A stretch of DNA of 64,000 nt from Porticoccaceae bacterium (GTDB taxonomy: Bacteria; Pseudomonadota; Gammaproteobacteria; Pseudomonadales; Porticoccaceae). The position numbers and the translations under genes were made by a program. Position 1 is the stretch's first letter, and each line of letters opens with the position of its first letter. The stretch is taken from contig JAQXBF010000037.1 of assembly GCA_029252555.1 (NCBI GenBank), positions 19,123 to 83,122 on the forward strand, in the 5' to 3' direction. The notes below the pieces were generated by a model. The model ran no database searches and was not told the DNA's origin. It saw only the letters and a list, made by a program, of their open reading frames with translations. Positions 25,737-34,345 of this stretch are shown piece by piece.

Positions 25737-27185
25737 CTATCGCGCGTAGGCTCTGGTGACAGGCATACCCTGTTCACGCAGGCGCTGTAACTTATGGCGC
25801 AATGTTCTTGGGCTGATGCCGAGTTTTTCTGCGGCTTGGTCACGGCTACGTGATGCCTGCAGTGCCTCTGAGATAGTTTTGTACTCGCTGCTTTTTACCG
25901 CGTCACTCAATTGGTCAACGGCGCCATTTGTATTGGCTGTCTCTGGACCTCGGTCCGAGTAAAAGGGCTGTGCAGTTACGCTGTTCTGGGACATAAGATA
26001 CCGAGAAAAGCCCTGATCAACGCTGTCCATGGTGGGTATATCGTCAAAGATCAGGTGCTCTGTATCAATGGGGCCCTGCTGGGCTAAAACCATGGCGCGA
26101 ATAATCACATTCTGTAACTCACGAACATTGCCGGGCCAGGGATAAGCTTCCAGGCTTGTCTCTGCATTGGCAGTCAGCATCATGGACAGGTTTTGCCCTG
26201 ACTGTTGGCTAATAAACTGTTTTACCAGTGGAATAATATCGCCGGTCCGCTCTCGCAACGGTGGAATGGTGAGCTTGAATGCACTGAGGCGAAAATATAA
26301 GTCTTCGCGGAAAGTTCGCTCAACAATGGCCTCTTTTAAGTTGCGGTTGGTGGCGGCAATCACGCGAATATCAAGATCAATCACTTTCTGGCCACCTAGG
26401 CGCATAAACTTGCGCTCTTGCAGTATGCGCAGGAACTTGGCCTGAAGATGAAATGACATTTCGCCAATCTCATCCAGAAAAATAGTGCCCCCTTGAGCCT
26501 GCTCAAAAAGTCCCGGTTGCACTTTCGTGGCACCCGTGAATGACCCTTTGTCATGGCCAAAGAGCATATCTTCGACAAGATTTTCTGGCATGGCTGCGCA
26601 GTTAAAAGCAATAAAGGGGCCCTCATGACGAGGGGAGGCGTCATGTAATATGCGGGCCAAAACTTCTTTTCCTGATCCTGTGGGTCCGGCGAGAAGGACG
26701 GTGACATCCACCTTGGCAACGCGCTCTGCCAGAGCGAGCAGGTTGCGGCTGACAGGATCGGCAAATACATAGGCAGAGTTACTGCTATTTGATTTAATAT
26801 CGGCGGCATCAAAAATCTGGCGCCATTCCATTGGGGCTAGTTTGTGATCAGGGACTGCCGTCAGCGCTCCCTGTCTCATCGTCTTAATAACCAAATCAAA
26901 ATTTTCTCGAGGCACTCGCGCAATCACTGGCACCGTTAGATTGCTGGCGGCTAGCTTAGCCAGCACTTCCTTGAGCGCCGCGCTTTTACCGACAATATTA
27001 ACCACAACAACATCTGCAGCCATAAAGTCATGCTCGGAGACATTGCTTAAACAGGCTGGCACCATCGCGATGGCCTGCTCTTTAAAGGCTGTTATGTCTC
27101 GCGGGTTTAGCGACGCTGTTGAGTCGATCCACAGTACCGAAGTCATTTTGTTCATTTGCACAGTATTCCTTTTGGTCATTGCCAC
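25737..27185 (-). CDS. FleR-like sigma-54-dependent activator with degenerate receiver domain
   Basis: This 482-residue protein is an enhancer-binding activator of sigma-54 promoters. The N-terminal 130 residues look like a receiver domain that has lost its chemistry: the phosphoacceptor position reads N (VVVVNIVG, about residue 63) and the acidic pair reads WID. The AAA+ domain is intact, with Walker A GPTGSGKE (167-174), GSFTGA (214-219, Ser for Ala) and GGTIFLDE (232-239). A Fis-type helix-turn-helix closes it (RDQAAEKLGISPRTLRHKL). FleR of Pseudomonas sits beside its kinase FleS; no fleS is here. GTG 27185 or ATG 27155 could be the start. A sigma-54 promoter lies just upstream. Confidence 0.82.
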   Translation of the reverse strand: MAMTKRNTVQMNKMTSVLWIDSTASLNPRDITAFKEQAIAMVPACLSNVSEHDFMAADVVVVNIVGKSAALKEVLAKLAASNLTVPVIARVPRENFDLVIKTMRQGALTAVPDHKLAPMEWRQIFDAADIKSNSSNSAYVFADPVSRNLLALAERVAKVDVTVLLAGPTGSGKEVLARILHDASPRHEGPFIAFNCAAMPENLVEDMLFGHDKGSFTGATKVQPGLFEQAQGGTIFLDEIGEMSFHLQAKFLRILQERKFMRLGGQKVIDLDIRVIAATNRNLKEAIVERTFREDLYFRLSAFKLTIPPLRERTGDIIPLVKQFISQQSGQNLSMMLTANAETSLEAYPWPGNVRELQNVIIRAMVLAQQGPIDTEHLIFDDIPTMDSVDQGFSRYLMSQNSVTAQPFYSDRGPETANTNGAVDQLSDAVKSSEYKTISEALQASRSRDQAAEKLGISPRTLRHKLQRLREQGMPVTRAYAR

Positions 27186-27208
27186 TTTGGCCTCTTTAGT
27201 CTTGAGTT

Positions 27209-27225
27209 AGCAAGTTGCGTGCCAA
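27209..27225 (-). promoter_or_regulatory. Sigma-54 promoter of the fleR-fliE operon
   Basis: On the minus strand TTGGCACGCAACTTGCT matches the consensus TGGCACG-N4-TTGC almost exactly, with ten bases between GG and GC. It lies 24 bases upstream of the GTG at 27185. It could drive the whole minus-strand run from the FleR-like gene through flhB. Confidence 0.85.
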
Positions 27226-27276
27226 AATCAAATAATCAATAAAAACAATGGCTTAGGCGGAGAGTGGCAAAGAAGT

Positions 27277-27290
27277 GTCAATTTATTGCC
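27277..27290. promoter_or_regulatory. FleQ box upstream of the fleR sigma-54 promoter
   Basis: GTCAATTTATTGCC differs at one position from the reverse complement of the Pseudomonas FleQ consensus GTCAATAAATTGAC. It sits 51 bases upstream of the sigma-54 promoter, in enhancer position, and lies inside an 8-base inverted repeat (AGTGGCAA at 27263-27270 and TTGCCACT at 27286-27293). Confidence 0.55.
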
Positions 27291-27392
27291 ACTGGCAAAA
27301 GGTCGGACGCCTGACAGATAAGGCGACAATAAGGTGGCATTGGTTAGCCGCAAAGGTGGCCTAAGCGGCAGAGCACGAGAGGGACTAAGGCT

Positions 27393-27416
27393 GGCGCTGG
27401 GGCTGGGGCTGGGGCT
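27393..27416 (+). repeat. Short GGGGCT tandem repeat in regulatory gap
   Basis: Three exact GGGGCT units, preceded by one variant GGCGCT, lie in the 346-base gap between the FleQ-like and FleR-like genes. The rest of that gap holds the promoter and FleQ box already listed; I see no gene in it. Confidence 0.7.
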
Positions 27417-27531
27417 GGCACAGAGAGGTGTAAAGAGGCAGGTTTAGGCAATGGACAAATAGCTTGGAGCCTGTATTTTCGGCTTCCATTTTATTGACTA
27501 GGCATTGCTATTAACTCGGCTTTGCCAGCGA

Positions 27532-28764
27532 TTAGGCTTCGCTGAGTCCGTATTTATTGATCTTCTCAATCAAGGTGGTGCGCTGTAAATTAAGTAATCT
27601 AGCTGTTTTAGAGACATTGCCTTTGGCTTTGCCTAGAGCCTGCTTAATCAGCGTGCGCTCAATTTCCAACAGATGTTGCTTTAGCTGCATGCCCTCTTCA
27701 GGAAATACTGCGCCACCCTGAGCCAGCATGATAATTCTCTGCACTTCGTCCACAGGCTCCACTGGGGCGAAAATATCCATCTGGTCATGGGTAACCGAGG
27801 TGGGGGTCTGTTCAGAAGCGCTTTGTTCTATAACACCTTGTGCTAAAGAGCCTTGTTGAGAGACACTTTCGTCGGAAGTACTTTCCTCTTCCTGAGCTAC
27901 AACCGCTGCAGCGGGATCCAGAGATGCGGGCTCATCGCCAGCGACGGACATTAATGAAGACAGTGCATCCGCACTCTGCTGGTCTACCAGGTTGCGAATG
28001 CCCGCCGGGATCATGCTGGAGGGAACATGGCGCAAATCGACCTCTTGGCCTGGGTATAGCGCAGTGTATCGCGCCACTAAATTGGACAGCTCGCGAACAT
28101 TGCCTGGCCAGTCATACTCGACCATCAGCTTCAGAGACCAGGATGTCATTCTGATTGAGGTTTTATTGGCTGGGCTGTGGAGCGCTGCGAAATGCTCAAT
28201 CAATAATGGAATATCCACTTTTCGCTGATCCAGAGCCTGGATTTCCATAGGCATAACATTGAGGCGATAAAACAAATCCTCGCGAAATTCGCCCTGCTGG
28301 ATAAGCTGCTCTACATTCTTATGGGTTGCAGCAATAACACGAACATCAATAGCCTTTGATTCGGTGGAGCCCACTGGGTCAATAGTGCGCTCCTGCAAAA
28401 CCCTTAAAAGCTTTACTTGGAGGTCCATTGACATATCGCCAATCTCGTCGAGAAATAAGGTGCCGCCATTAGCCAGCTCAAAGCGGCCTTTACGATCTGT
28501 TATCGCGCCCGTAAATGCTCCTTTGCGGTGGCCAAATAGCTCACTCTCTAGGAGATCTTTGGGAATAGCGCCACAGTTAATGGGTATAAATGGGGCCTGA
28601 GCGCGGTCTGAGCAACCATGCAGTGCTTTTGCTACTAGCTCTTTGCCGGTGCCGCTGTCACCAAGAATCATAACCGTGGCATCGCTGGGCCCCACTATTT
28701 TGATAAGAGCGCGCAATTCGGTAATTTCTCGGCTACTACCAATAATAGCTTGAAGTTCTAACAA
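27532..28764 (-). CDS. fleQ: FleQ-like flagellar master activator lacking the N-terminal domain
   Basis: This 410-residue sigma-54 activator matches FleQ through its AAA+ domain: Walker A GDSGTGKE (35-42), GAFTGA (82-87), GGTLFLDEIGD (100-110). It also matches FleQ at the C-terminal helix-turn-helix (KTARLLNLQRTTLIEKINKYG). Pseudomonas FleQ is about 490 residues with a receiver-like domain ahead of AAA+. Here translation begins at a TTG directly before AAA+, and an in-frame TAA ten codons upstream rules out an extension. An acidic linker of some 90 residues separates AAA+ from the DNA-binding domain. A sigma-70-like promoter lies 59-87 bases upstream. Confidence 0.82.
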   Translation of the reverse strand: MLELQAIIGSSREITELRALIKIVGPSDATVMILGDSGTGKELVAKALHGCSDRAQAPFIPINCGAIPKDLLESELFGHRKGAFTGAITDRKGRFELANGGTLFLDEIGDMSMDLQVKLLRVLQERTIDPVGSTESKAIDVRVIAATHKNVEQLIQQGEFREDLFYRLNVMPMEIQALDQRKVDIPLLIEHFAALHSPANKTSIRMTSWSLKLMVEYDWPGNVRELSNLVARYTALYPGQEVDLRHVPSSMIPAGIRNLVDQQSADALSSLMSVAGDEPASLDPAAAVVAQEEESTSDESVSQQGSLAQGVIEQSASEQTPTSVTHDQMDIFAPVEPVDEVQRIIMLAQGGAVFPEEGMQLKQHLLEIERTLIKQALGKAKGNVSKTARLLNLQRTTLIEKINKYGLSEA

Positions 28765-28822
28765 ATGTATTCTCTTCGTGCTCGGTGCAGAGTTTTAACT
28801 AAGTTATGCGTTTATAAATACT

Positions 28823-28851
28823 ACTATATAGGTATGGTTTGCCTCTCACAA
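28823..28851 (-). promoter_or_regulatory. Sigma-70 promoter of the FleQ-like gene
   Basis: TTGTGA (28846-28851) and TATAGT (28823-28828) on the minus strand are 17 bases apart, good vegetative promoter spacing. A sigma-70 promoter fits a top-of-hierarchy regulator. The rest of the 220-base gap to the ClC gene shows nothing I recognise. Confidence 0.5.
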
Positions 28852-28984
28852 GGGCTTAAAACCCTTCATAACTATGCGTAATTAGATAGTTTTTGCAAGG
28901 TGGTGGGAAGGTCAAAATACAAAATGTGCTGACTTCTGGGCGGGGGTTAAGTACATTGCAATTTAAGTCGTTAGGACCAACTTT

Positions 28985-30682
28985 ATGCTTAAACTCCGCG
29001 AAGCGCTTTTTGAGGCCTTTATCACTCTCTGTATTGGTGGCCTGATTGGTGCCGCGCTGGCGGTAGTATCCAATTTATTTGTAATGGGGGTTGAACATCT
29101 GGGTGCCCAGAGAGAGGCATCGACCCTGCTTACCTTTGATGTTGGTGGTGAGGCTTTATCTTTTTCTAGCCTGCTGTTTCTCTGGGCTGCGGCCGCAGCG
29201 GTACTGCTTATTAAATCAAGCATGGGTGTTACACGCTGGGCTGGCCCAGCAGACAGTATTTTTGCCGCACATCAACGGTACCAGCCACTGGATATTAAAC
29301 AGGGTTTTGCCTCTACCACTGCCGCTTTTGTCTCTGCAAGTGGCGGTGCTTCTGTTGGGCAGTATGGGCCTATTGTTCATTTTGGGGCCACCATTGGCGT
29401 CTGGGTAAGGCGTTTTGTCTCCAGTCGCCTGAGCCATGATATTTATCTTGCCTGCGGTGTTGCCGCTGCGATCTCCGCAGGTTTTAACGCTCCCATCGCC
29501 GGCGTTATTTTCGCCCATGAAGCCATACTCCGGCATTTTTCTATGCGCGCTATAGCGCCAATCACGGTTGCTTCTATTAGCGCCAGTGCCCTGGGTAATT
29601 TCTGGTTTCCCAATACCGCGTCCCTCGATATTGGCGTGGCAGTACCCAGTTTGAGCGAGGTAGTGCCTACATTGATGCTACTAGCACCCATTTTTTCGAT
29701 GGTGGCCATTGTTTTTATGCTATCTCTGCGCCAAGCCAGCGAATTAGCCAATAAGGTAAACCTATCGCCAACCGGCCTGCTATTTATAGGTGCAACCATT
29801 TGCGGGTTGGTCGGTGTGTGGATACCTGAAATTCTCGGCCTGGGTATTTCAAGCATGAACCAGATGATTGCCGGAGAATTTGCTATATCCCTGCTGATCA
29901 CGGTGCTTGTGGCTAAAATACTGATGACGGCCCTGTGCCTGAGTTGTGGCTTGGCGGGAGGCATGTTTTCCCCGGCTCTATTTGTTGGCGTCGCAACCGG
30001 TGCTCTGGCGGGTCAGGTGCTGACATTGGCGGGCTTTGCTGATATTGCTAGTATTATCAGTGTTGCAGCAATGGCCGCGGTAAGCTCTGCGGTGATCGGG
30101 GCACCACTAGCTGCGGTAATGATTGTGCTGGAGTTGACCCAGTCGTACCAGTATGCGGTGGCCGCGATGATGGCGGTCATGGTGTGCAGTTTGCTGACCC
30201 ACCGATTATTTGGCCATTCTTTCTTTGATCGTCAGCTGCTTGACCGAGGTATTGATTTATCTCTGGGTCGAGAATCCATCGCTCTCAGTCATGAGTTGGT
30301 GGGGCCCTGTGCCAGCAACGACTATATTGCAGCCAGCAATATCAGCCGCGGAGATGAGCTGCTAAAAGAAATGCAGGCCCATGGTGACACTGAGGCCTAT
30401 GTGGTTGATAAAGAGGGAATTCTGCTGGGTAAGCTGAGCATTTATACTGTGCTTGAGGCGGGACCAAAAGCTGTGGCTGATTTTATGGATACTGCCCCTC
30501 TCTGCCTTTATACTCATGATTCTCTGGAGCATGCCATGGCCACCGCGGGCCAATTTGTAGGCGAGGGCCTGCCAATTCTAGAGGCTGAGACCGGACGGCT
30601 AATGGGCATAGTGACGGAGGGGTCACTGTTTCAGGCGGTAATCGCCGTACAAAAACAAGCGCGACACCAAGAGCGCTCTTAA
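28985..30682 (+). CDS. ClC-family chloride channel with C-terminal CBS region
   Basis: This 565-residue membrane protein has the ClC fold of about ten to eleven membrane segments, then a C-terminal region (430-560) resembling a CBS pair. The first selectivity loop reads GQYGP (125-129) where ClC antiporters have GREGP, so the gating glutamate is tyrosine. The inner proton glutamate site reads FAHEAI (176-181), with Ala in place of the second Glu of the usual IIEE. The pore tyrosine region is kept (LELTQSYQY). Known ClCs lacking both glutamates behave as channels, so a passive chloride channel is inferred. It interrupts the flagellar genes together with a Sel1 gene. Confidence 0.88.
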   Translation: MLKLREALFEAFITLCIGGLIGAALAVVSNLFVMGVEHLGAQREASTLLTFDVGGEALSFSSLLFLWAAAAAVLLIKSSMGVTRWAGPADSIFAAHQRYQPLDIKQGFASTTAAFVSASGGASVGQYGPIVHFGATIGVWVRRFVSSRLSHDIYLACGVAAAISAGFNAPIAGVIFAHEAILRHFSMRAIAPITVASISASALGNFWFPNTASLDIGVAVPSLSEVVPTLMLLAPIFSMVAIVFMLSLRQASELANKVNLSPTGLLFIGATICGLVGVWIPEILGLGISSMNQMIAGEFAISLLITVLVAKILMTALCLSCGLAGGMFSPALFVGVATGALAGQVLTLAGFADIASIISVAAMAAVSSAVIGAPLAAVMIVLELTQSYQYAVAAMMAVMVCSLLTHRLFGHSFFDRQLLDRGIDLSLGRESIALSHELVGPCASNDYIAASNISRGDELLKEMQAHGDTEAYVVDKEGILLGKLSIYTVLEAGPKAVADFMDTAPLCLYTHDSLEHAMATAGQFVGEGLPILEAETGRLMGIVTEGSLFQAVIAVQKQARHQERS

Positions 30683-30701
30683 ACCAATAATAAAAAGGAC
30701 T

Positions 30702-31436
30702 ATGTCTGTGAAGCATTTCCTGAAAAAAACCGTTATATGCCGCTTTTTATGCTGCCTTTTAGTATCACTTCTAATCTCTGCGAATTCCTTCGCCGACGCC
30801 TACAGTGCTGGAATTGTCGCCATCAAACGAGGCCACTTCGAAACGGCCATGCGAGCATTTTTGCCTCTCGCTGAGTCTGGTAAAGCGGAGGCACAGAATA
30901 ATGTTGGCCATTTTTATGAGCAGGGTTTGGGCGTAAACCAAGATTATGAGCAAGCGATAAGTTGGTATACCAAGGCTGGCGAGCAGGGTTTAGGGGCAGC
31001 GCAGCATAATGCAGGCATGCTCTACTACAACGGAACTGGCGTAGATCAGGACTATTCTCAGGCTTTTACTTGGTTTGAAAAAGCCGCCCAGCAGGATGTG
31101 ACCGAGGCACAGTACATGCTCGGCCTTATGTATCATCAGGGCACCGAGCGAGAAGAAGACTATGATCGCGCCCGTGAGTGGTTTTTAAAGTCCGCCAAAA
31201 TGGCTTATGCCAATGCTCAATTTATGTACGCCTACATGCTGCAATCCGCTCAAGGTGGTGATGCCGAACCACAAAAAGCCATGGTCTGGGCTGCGCTGTC
31301 AGAACTCAATGGTAAAACCGACGCAATCGCCATCACTTCGGTTGCAGCTATGTTGATGGAAGACAAGGAGATTAGTGCGGTGCAGGGCATTGTCGACCAA
31401 TGTCTGGAGACTAATTACGCTCAGTGCCCCGAGTGA
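30702..31436 (+). CDS. Exported Sel1-repeat protein
   Basis: The 244-residue product has a signal peptide (CCLLVSLLISANSFADA) and three to four Sel1-like TPR repeats at about residues 62-175. Examples are AEAQNNVGHFYEQGLGVNQD, AAQHNAGMLYYNGTGVDQD and TEAQYMLGLMYHQG. Such proteins usually mediate protein contacts in the periplasm; no specific partner can be named. It lies 20 bases after the ClC gene on the same strand, so the two are probably co-transcribed. fliS follows with its own promoter. Confidence 0.8.
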   Translation: MSVKHFLKKTVICRFLCCLLVSLLISANSFADAYSAGIVAIKRGHFETAMRAFLPLAESGKAEAQNNVGHFYEQGLGVNQDYEQAISWYTKAGEQGLGAAQHNAGMLYYNGTGVDQDYSQAFTWFEKAAQQDVTEAQYMLGLMYHQGTEREEDYDRAREWFLKSAKMAYANAQFMYAYMLQSAQGGDAEPQKAMVWAALSELNGKTDAIAITSVAAMLMEDKEISAVQGIVDQCLETNYAQCPE

Positions 31437-31514
31437 TTGGGCCTTTAAGTTGGGTCTTTGAACCAATTAGCCCAGAGAACCCTATTAAATAGCAGAAATA
31501 GTTAGCTTTATTGC

Positions 31515-31541
31515 TAAAGAATCTCGCCCCTGTACCGATCT
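31515..31541 (+). promoter_or_regulatory. Sigma-28 (FliA) promoter of fliS
   Basis: TAAA (31515-31518) is followed after exactly 15 bases by ACCGATCT (31534-31541), matching TAAA-N15-GCCGATAA at the core CCGAT. The start of fliS is 38 bases further on. fliS as a late gene fits FliA control. Confidence 0.55.
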
Positions 31542-31579
31542 TAAAAGTATCACATGATGAAACATAAGGTTTAACAGTA

Positions 31580-31996
31580 ATGAGTTTTAGCAACCGTGGC
31601 GTAAACGCTTACCGAAATGTCGATGTATCCACCTCTGTCCCCTATGCAGACAGCGTGCAACTGATTCAGTTGTTGTTCAATGGTTTGATGACTGCTCTGG
31701 CTGATGCTGAAGGGCATTTTGAGCGCAATGATATTGCTGGCAAAAATGCATCTATCAGCCGCGCGACTAAGATTATTGTTGGCCTGCAGGGTTCTCTGGA
31801 TTTTGAAAAAGGTCAGGAATTGGCGAGAAACCTTGCCGACCTATATGACTATTGCACGCGACGCTTGCTAAAAGCCAATATCCGCAATGATGTTGAAGGT
31901 GTCCGTGAAGTGAAGGGCCTTCTGGGCGAGATCAACGGCGCTTGGGAGATTCTTCCCATGCTCTTAAATGATGCCCCTGTTGCTCAGGCTTCTTAA
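31580..31996 (+). CDS. fliS: Flagellin export chaperone FliS
   Basis: FliS binds flagellin in the cytoplasm and delivers it to FlhA. The 138-residue product has the family N-terminus (ANRYRNVDV-like NAYRNVDVSTS), the LIQLLFNGLMTALADAE helix, and the conserved YDYCTRRLLKANIRND segment. Its usual partners fliC, fliD and fliT are not adjacent or elsewhere in the window. A FliA-type promoter lies upstream and a strong terminator downstream, so it is probably a single-gene unit. Confidence 0.95.
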   Translation: MSFSNRGVNAYRNVDVSTSVPYADSVQLIQLLFNGLMTALADAEGHFERNDIAGKNASISRATKIIVGLQGSLDFEKGQELARNLADLYDYCTRRLLKANIRNDVEGVREVKGLLGEINGAWEILPMLLNDAPVAQAS

Positions 31997-32070
31997 AAAG
32001 CAGGCCTTGGCAATAACGTTAAGGTAGCAAACCCGACATATAAAACAAGAGCTCATCTCCTCCATTCTTA

Positions 32071-32100
32071 AAAGCACTGCCAATGACGCAGTGCTTTTTT
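32071..32100 (+). terminator. Rho-independent terminator after fliS
   Basis: A nine-base stem AAGCACTGC / GCAGTGCTT with a seven-base loop is followed by a T run. An A run on the other side means it could also stop transcription of the opposite strand. The remaining gap to 32252 shows nothing I recognise. Confidence 0.85.
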
Positions 32101-32251
32101 GTATCCGGCACCGAAAAATGTGGCTAAAGGCCCTTCCCCTAAGACTCAGCATGCAGGCAACTAAAATAGATGCCCAAAACGGACAGTGGCAAAGGAGTTA
32201 GTCACTGGATATTGTTAACCACCGAGGGGCATGCCCTGTGAGAAAGCTGGT

Positions 32252-33238
32252 TTAGCTGCCGTCGATAACGATCTCAATACGACGGTTCTTGGCGCGTCCC
32301 TCGCTGGTGTCATTGGACATAATGGGCTTGGTATCAGCCAGGCCTGTCACCATCACATTGCCGCCTTTAAGAGAGGCGGAGTCGAGTAGGTAGTCTGCCA
32401 CAGCAGCGGAGCGCGCGGCAGATAGATCCCAGTTAGATCTAAAGCGTTCGCTAAAGGCCACGGGTACATTGTCCGTATGGCCTTCAATGGTAATAAGGCC
32501 ATCGGCGCCCGTTAAGGAAACGCCCACTTTATCGAGTAATTTATTAAAGCCCGGCTGAAGTTCTGCGGCACCACTCTTGAACGAGCCCTGTTCTGCCAAG
32601 CGGACAATAATGATTTCACCCTCACGGATAACCTCGACCAGTTCTTTATCAATTTCGTCTGCAAGGGTCTCACGAATACGGCGATACTGTTCGGCAATGG
32701 CTGCTTCTCGCGCCAGTTGCTCGGCAGACACATCGTCGGCTTCTTGGGAGATTTTCAGCCCAACTTCAATTTTTGTCTGGGCATCCGCTACTTTGGCGTA
32801 AATTTCTAACTGTTCTTGGAGAATCCTGGCTCCATCAGTGGCCTCGGCGGTCTCTGATTTAGCCACCTCGACCACAATCTGCATATCTTTAATGCTCACC
32901 TCTACTTTGCCTTCGGTTATTTCCTTTTCCATTGCTGCTTTAACAATCTCAAACCCAGCATCGGTATCCGCGTCTGCTTTTTTAAGCCCGTCATCCTCCT
33001 GCTCACCCTCGTTAACCGGGGGCGCATTCTCTGCGGGAATTTCATCCTGAACACCGAGGTTTTTACCAGTTTGGCCTTCGGATGCCATCACCGAGTCCTG
33101 CTTTTCCATTTCCGCAAAGGCGATAAGCAACACAAAAAATGACATCAGCAGTGTTGCCATGTCAGCGAAGGTCGCCATCCACATTGGGGAGCCATTTTTA
33201 CATTTTGGGCATTCGTCTTTCTTACTTGCCACGGACAA
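32252..33238 (-). CDS. Second PomB/MotB-like stator subunit
   Basis: This 328-residue B-type stator protein has the N-terminal membrane helix with the ion-binding Asp (TFADMATLLMSFFVLLIAF, Asp26) and a Cys pair before it (CPKC). A long acidic, coiled-coil linker leads to a C-terminal OmpA-type peptidoglycan-binding domain with GHTDNVPVAF and NWDLSAARSAAVA (about 205-325). It overlaps the preceding pomB gene by 17 bases. The two B proteins align along their whole length, including the unusual linker, so this is a tandem duplicate. Both keep the essential Asp, so both may be functional. Confidence 0.9.
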   Translation of the reverse strand: MSVASKKDECPKCKNGSPMWMATFADMATLLMSFFVLLIAFAEMEKQDSVMASEGQTGKNLGVQDEIPAENAPPVNEGEQEDDGLKKADADTDAGFEIVKAAMEKEITEGKVEVSIKDMQIVVEVAKSETAEATDGARILQEQLEIYAKVADAQTKIEVGLKISQEADDVSAEQLAREAAIAEQYRRIRETLADEIDKELVEVIREGEIIIVRLAEQGSFKSGAAELQPGFNKLLDKVGVSLTGADGLITIEGHTDNVPVAFSERFRSNWDLSAARSAAVADYLLDSASLKGGNVMVTGLADTKPIMSNDTSEGRAKNRRIEIVIDGS

Positions 33239-34274
33239 TCACCTCAATACGTCGGTTACGTGATCGGCCCGCAGGGGTGTCATTACTTTCCAATGGTCTT
33301 GAGTCGGCAAGCCCGGCAACAATAATGCGTTCCTGAGTCAGCCCCACTTCTTTTATTAGCACAGCGGCCACTGAGGAGGATCGCGCAGACGAGAGATCCC
33401 AGTTGGAGGTGAAGCGATCACTAAAGGCGATGGGTACGTTATCCGTATGGCCTTCGACTCGAATACGACCTTCCGACAGAGCTAGCGTTGAGCCAATCTT
33501 TTTCAGCAAGCCTCTAAAGCCGTCCTGAACATTGGCGCTACCGGAAACAAAGGAGCCTTGGCTGGCTAATCTTACAATCAGGTTTTCGTCTTGAAGAACC
33601 AACTCCACCGCGCCAGCTTCGATTTCTTCTGCCAAGTCTTCGGTCATTTTCTCGTACTGGGCCTTAGCGTCTTGGCGTCGGCGTTCCTTCGCGGCTTCCA
33701 AAGCCGCCAAATCCTGCTTGCGAACTTCTATCTCAGTAGTAGTGGCGGCCTGAGCAGCCAACACTTTTTCTGATACATCTAGTACTGGCTGGGTCAGGTA
33801 GAAGTCGGTGGACTCGGCATCGCGGCTGGTAAATGTCTGCAACTCAACAATAACTCGATTAGCGGTTTTTCTAAGTACCACAGACCCCTCTTTTATCTCT
33901 TTGGCCAAGCTTTCTCGCAGCGACGCCAAAGTCTCTTCTGCTCTCAGGGCAGCTAGTTCCTCTGGGCTAAGATTTTTTAACTTGAGGTCAGACTCACTAT
34001 CGCTCGCATCTTCAGAGATCATTAGGGTGGTAGAAATTGGGATTTCGATCAGAGGGGTAATTACGGTTGCACCAAAGGCCGCGTTTAAAGAGCCCATCGC
34101 CTTGGCTCGCTCTCCCACATCCATAGTCGCAAAGTTATACAGCAGAGCAAAGAATGCCATCAATAGGGTCGCCATATCGGCGAAGGTTGTCATCCAACTT
34201 GGTGCCACCTTCTTGCACGGCGGGCAGTCTTCCGGTATCTCCTGCCCTTCTTCGAGCAGCTCTTCATCAGCCAC
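33222..34274 (-). CDS. pomB: PomB/MotB-like stator subunit
   Basis: This B subunit of the stator (350 residues) anchors the motor to peptidoglycan. It has a membrane helix with the conserved Asp33 (TFADMATLLMAFFALLYNF), a Cys-Pro-Pro-Cys element before it, and a long linker. The OmpA-type domain carries GHTDNVPIAF and NWDLSSARSSSVA. It follows pomA by 71 bases. The ion used cannot be told from the B subunit alone; the FlgT/FlgP disk genes elsewhere in the locus favour sodium. Confidence 0.92.
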   Translation of the reverse strand: MADEELLEEGQEIPEDCPPCKKVAPSWMTTFADMATLLMAFFALLYNFATMDVGERAKAMGSLNAAFGATVITPLIEIPISTTLMISEDASDSESDLKLKNLSPEELAALRAEETLASLRESLAKEIKEGSVVLRKTANRVIVELQTFTSRDAESTDFYLTQPVLDVSEKVLAAQAATTTEIEVRKQDLAALEAAKERRRQDAKAQYEKMTEDLAEEIEAGAVELVLQDENLIVRLASQGSFVSGSANVQDGFRGLLKKIGSTLALSEGRIRVEGHTDNVPIAFSDRFTSNWDLSSARSSSVAAVLIKEVGLTQERIIVAGLADSRPLESNDTPAGRSRNRRIEVIVRGK

Positions 34275-34345
34275 AGTTCACCACCATAGCAGCGACCACC
34301 ACTGCTATTTTACGACAATTGATCCCTGGCATATTTCCCATCGGG

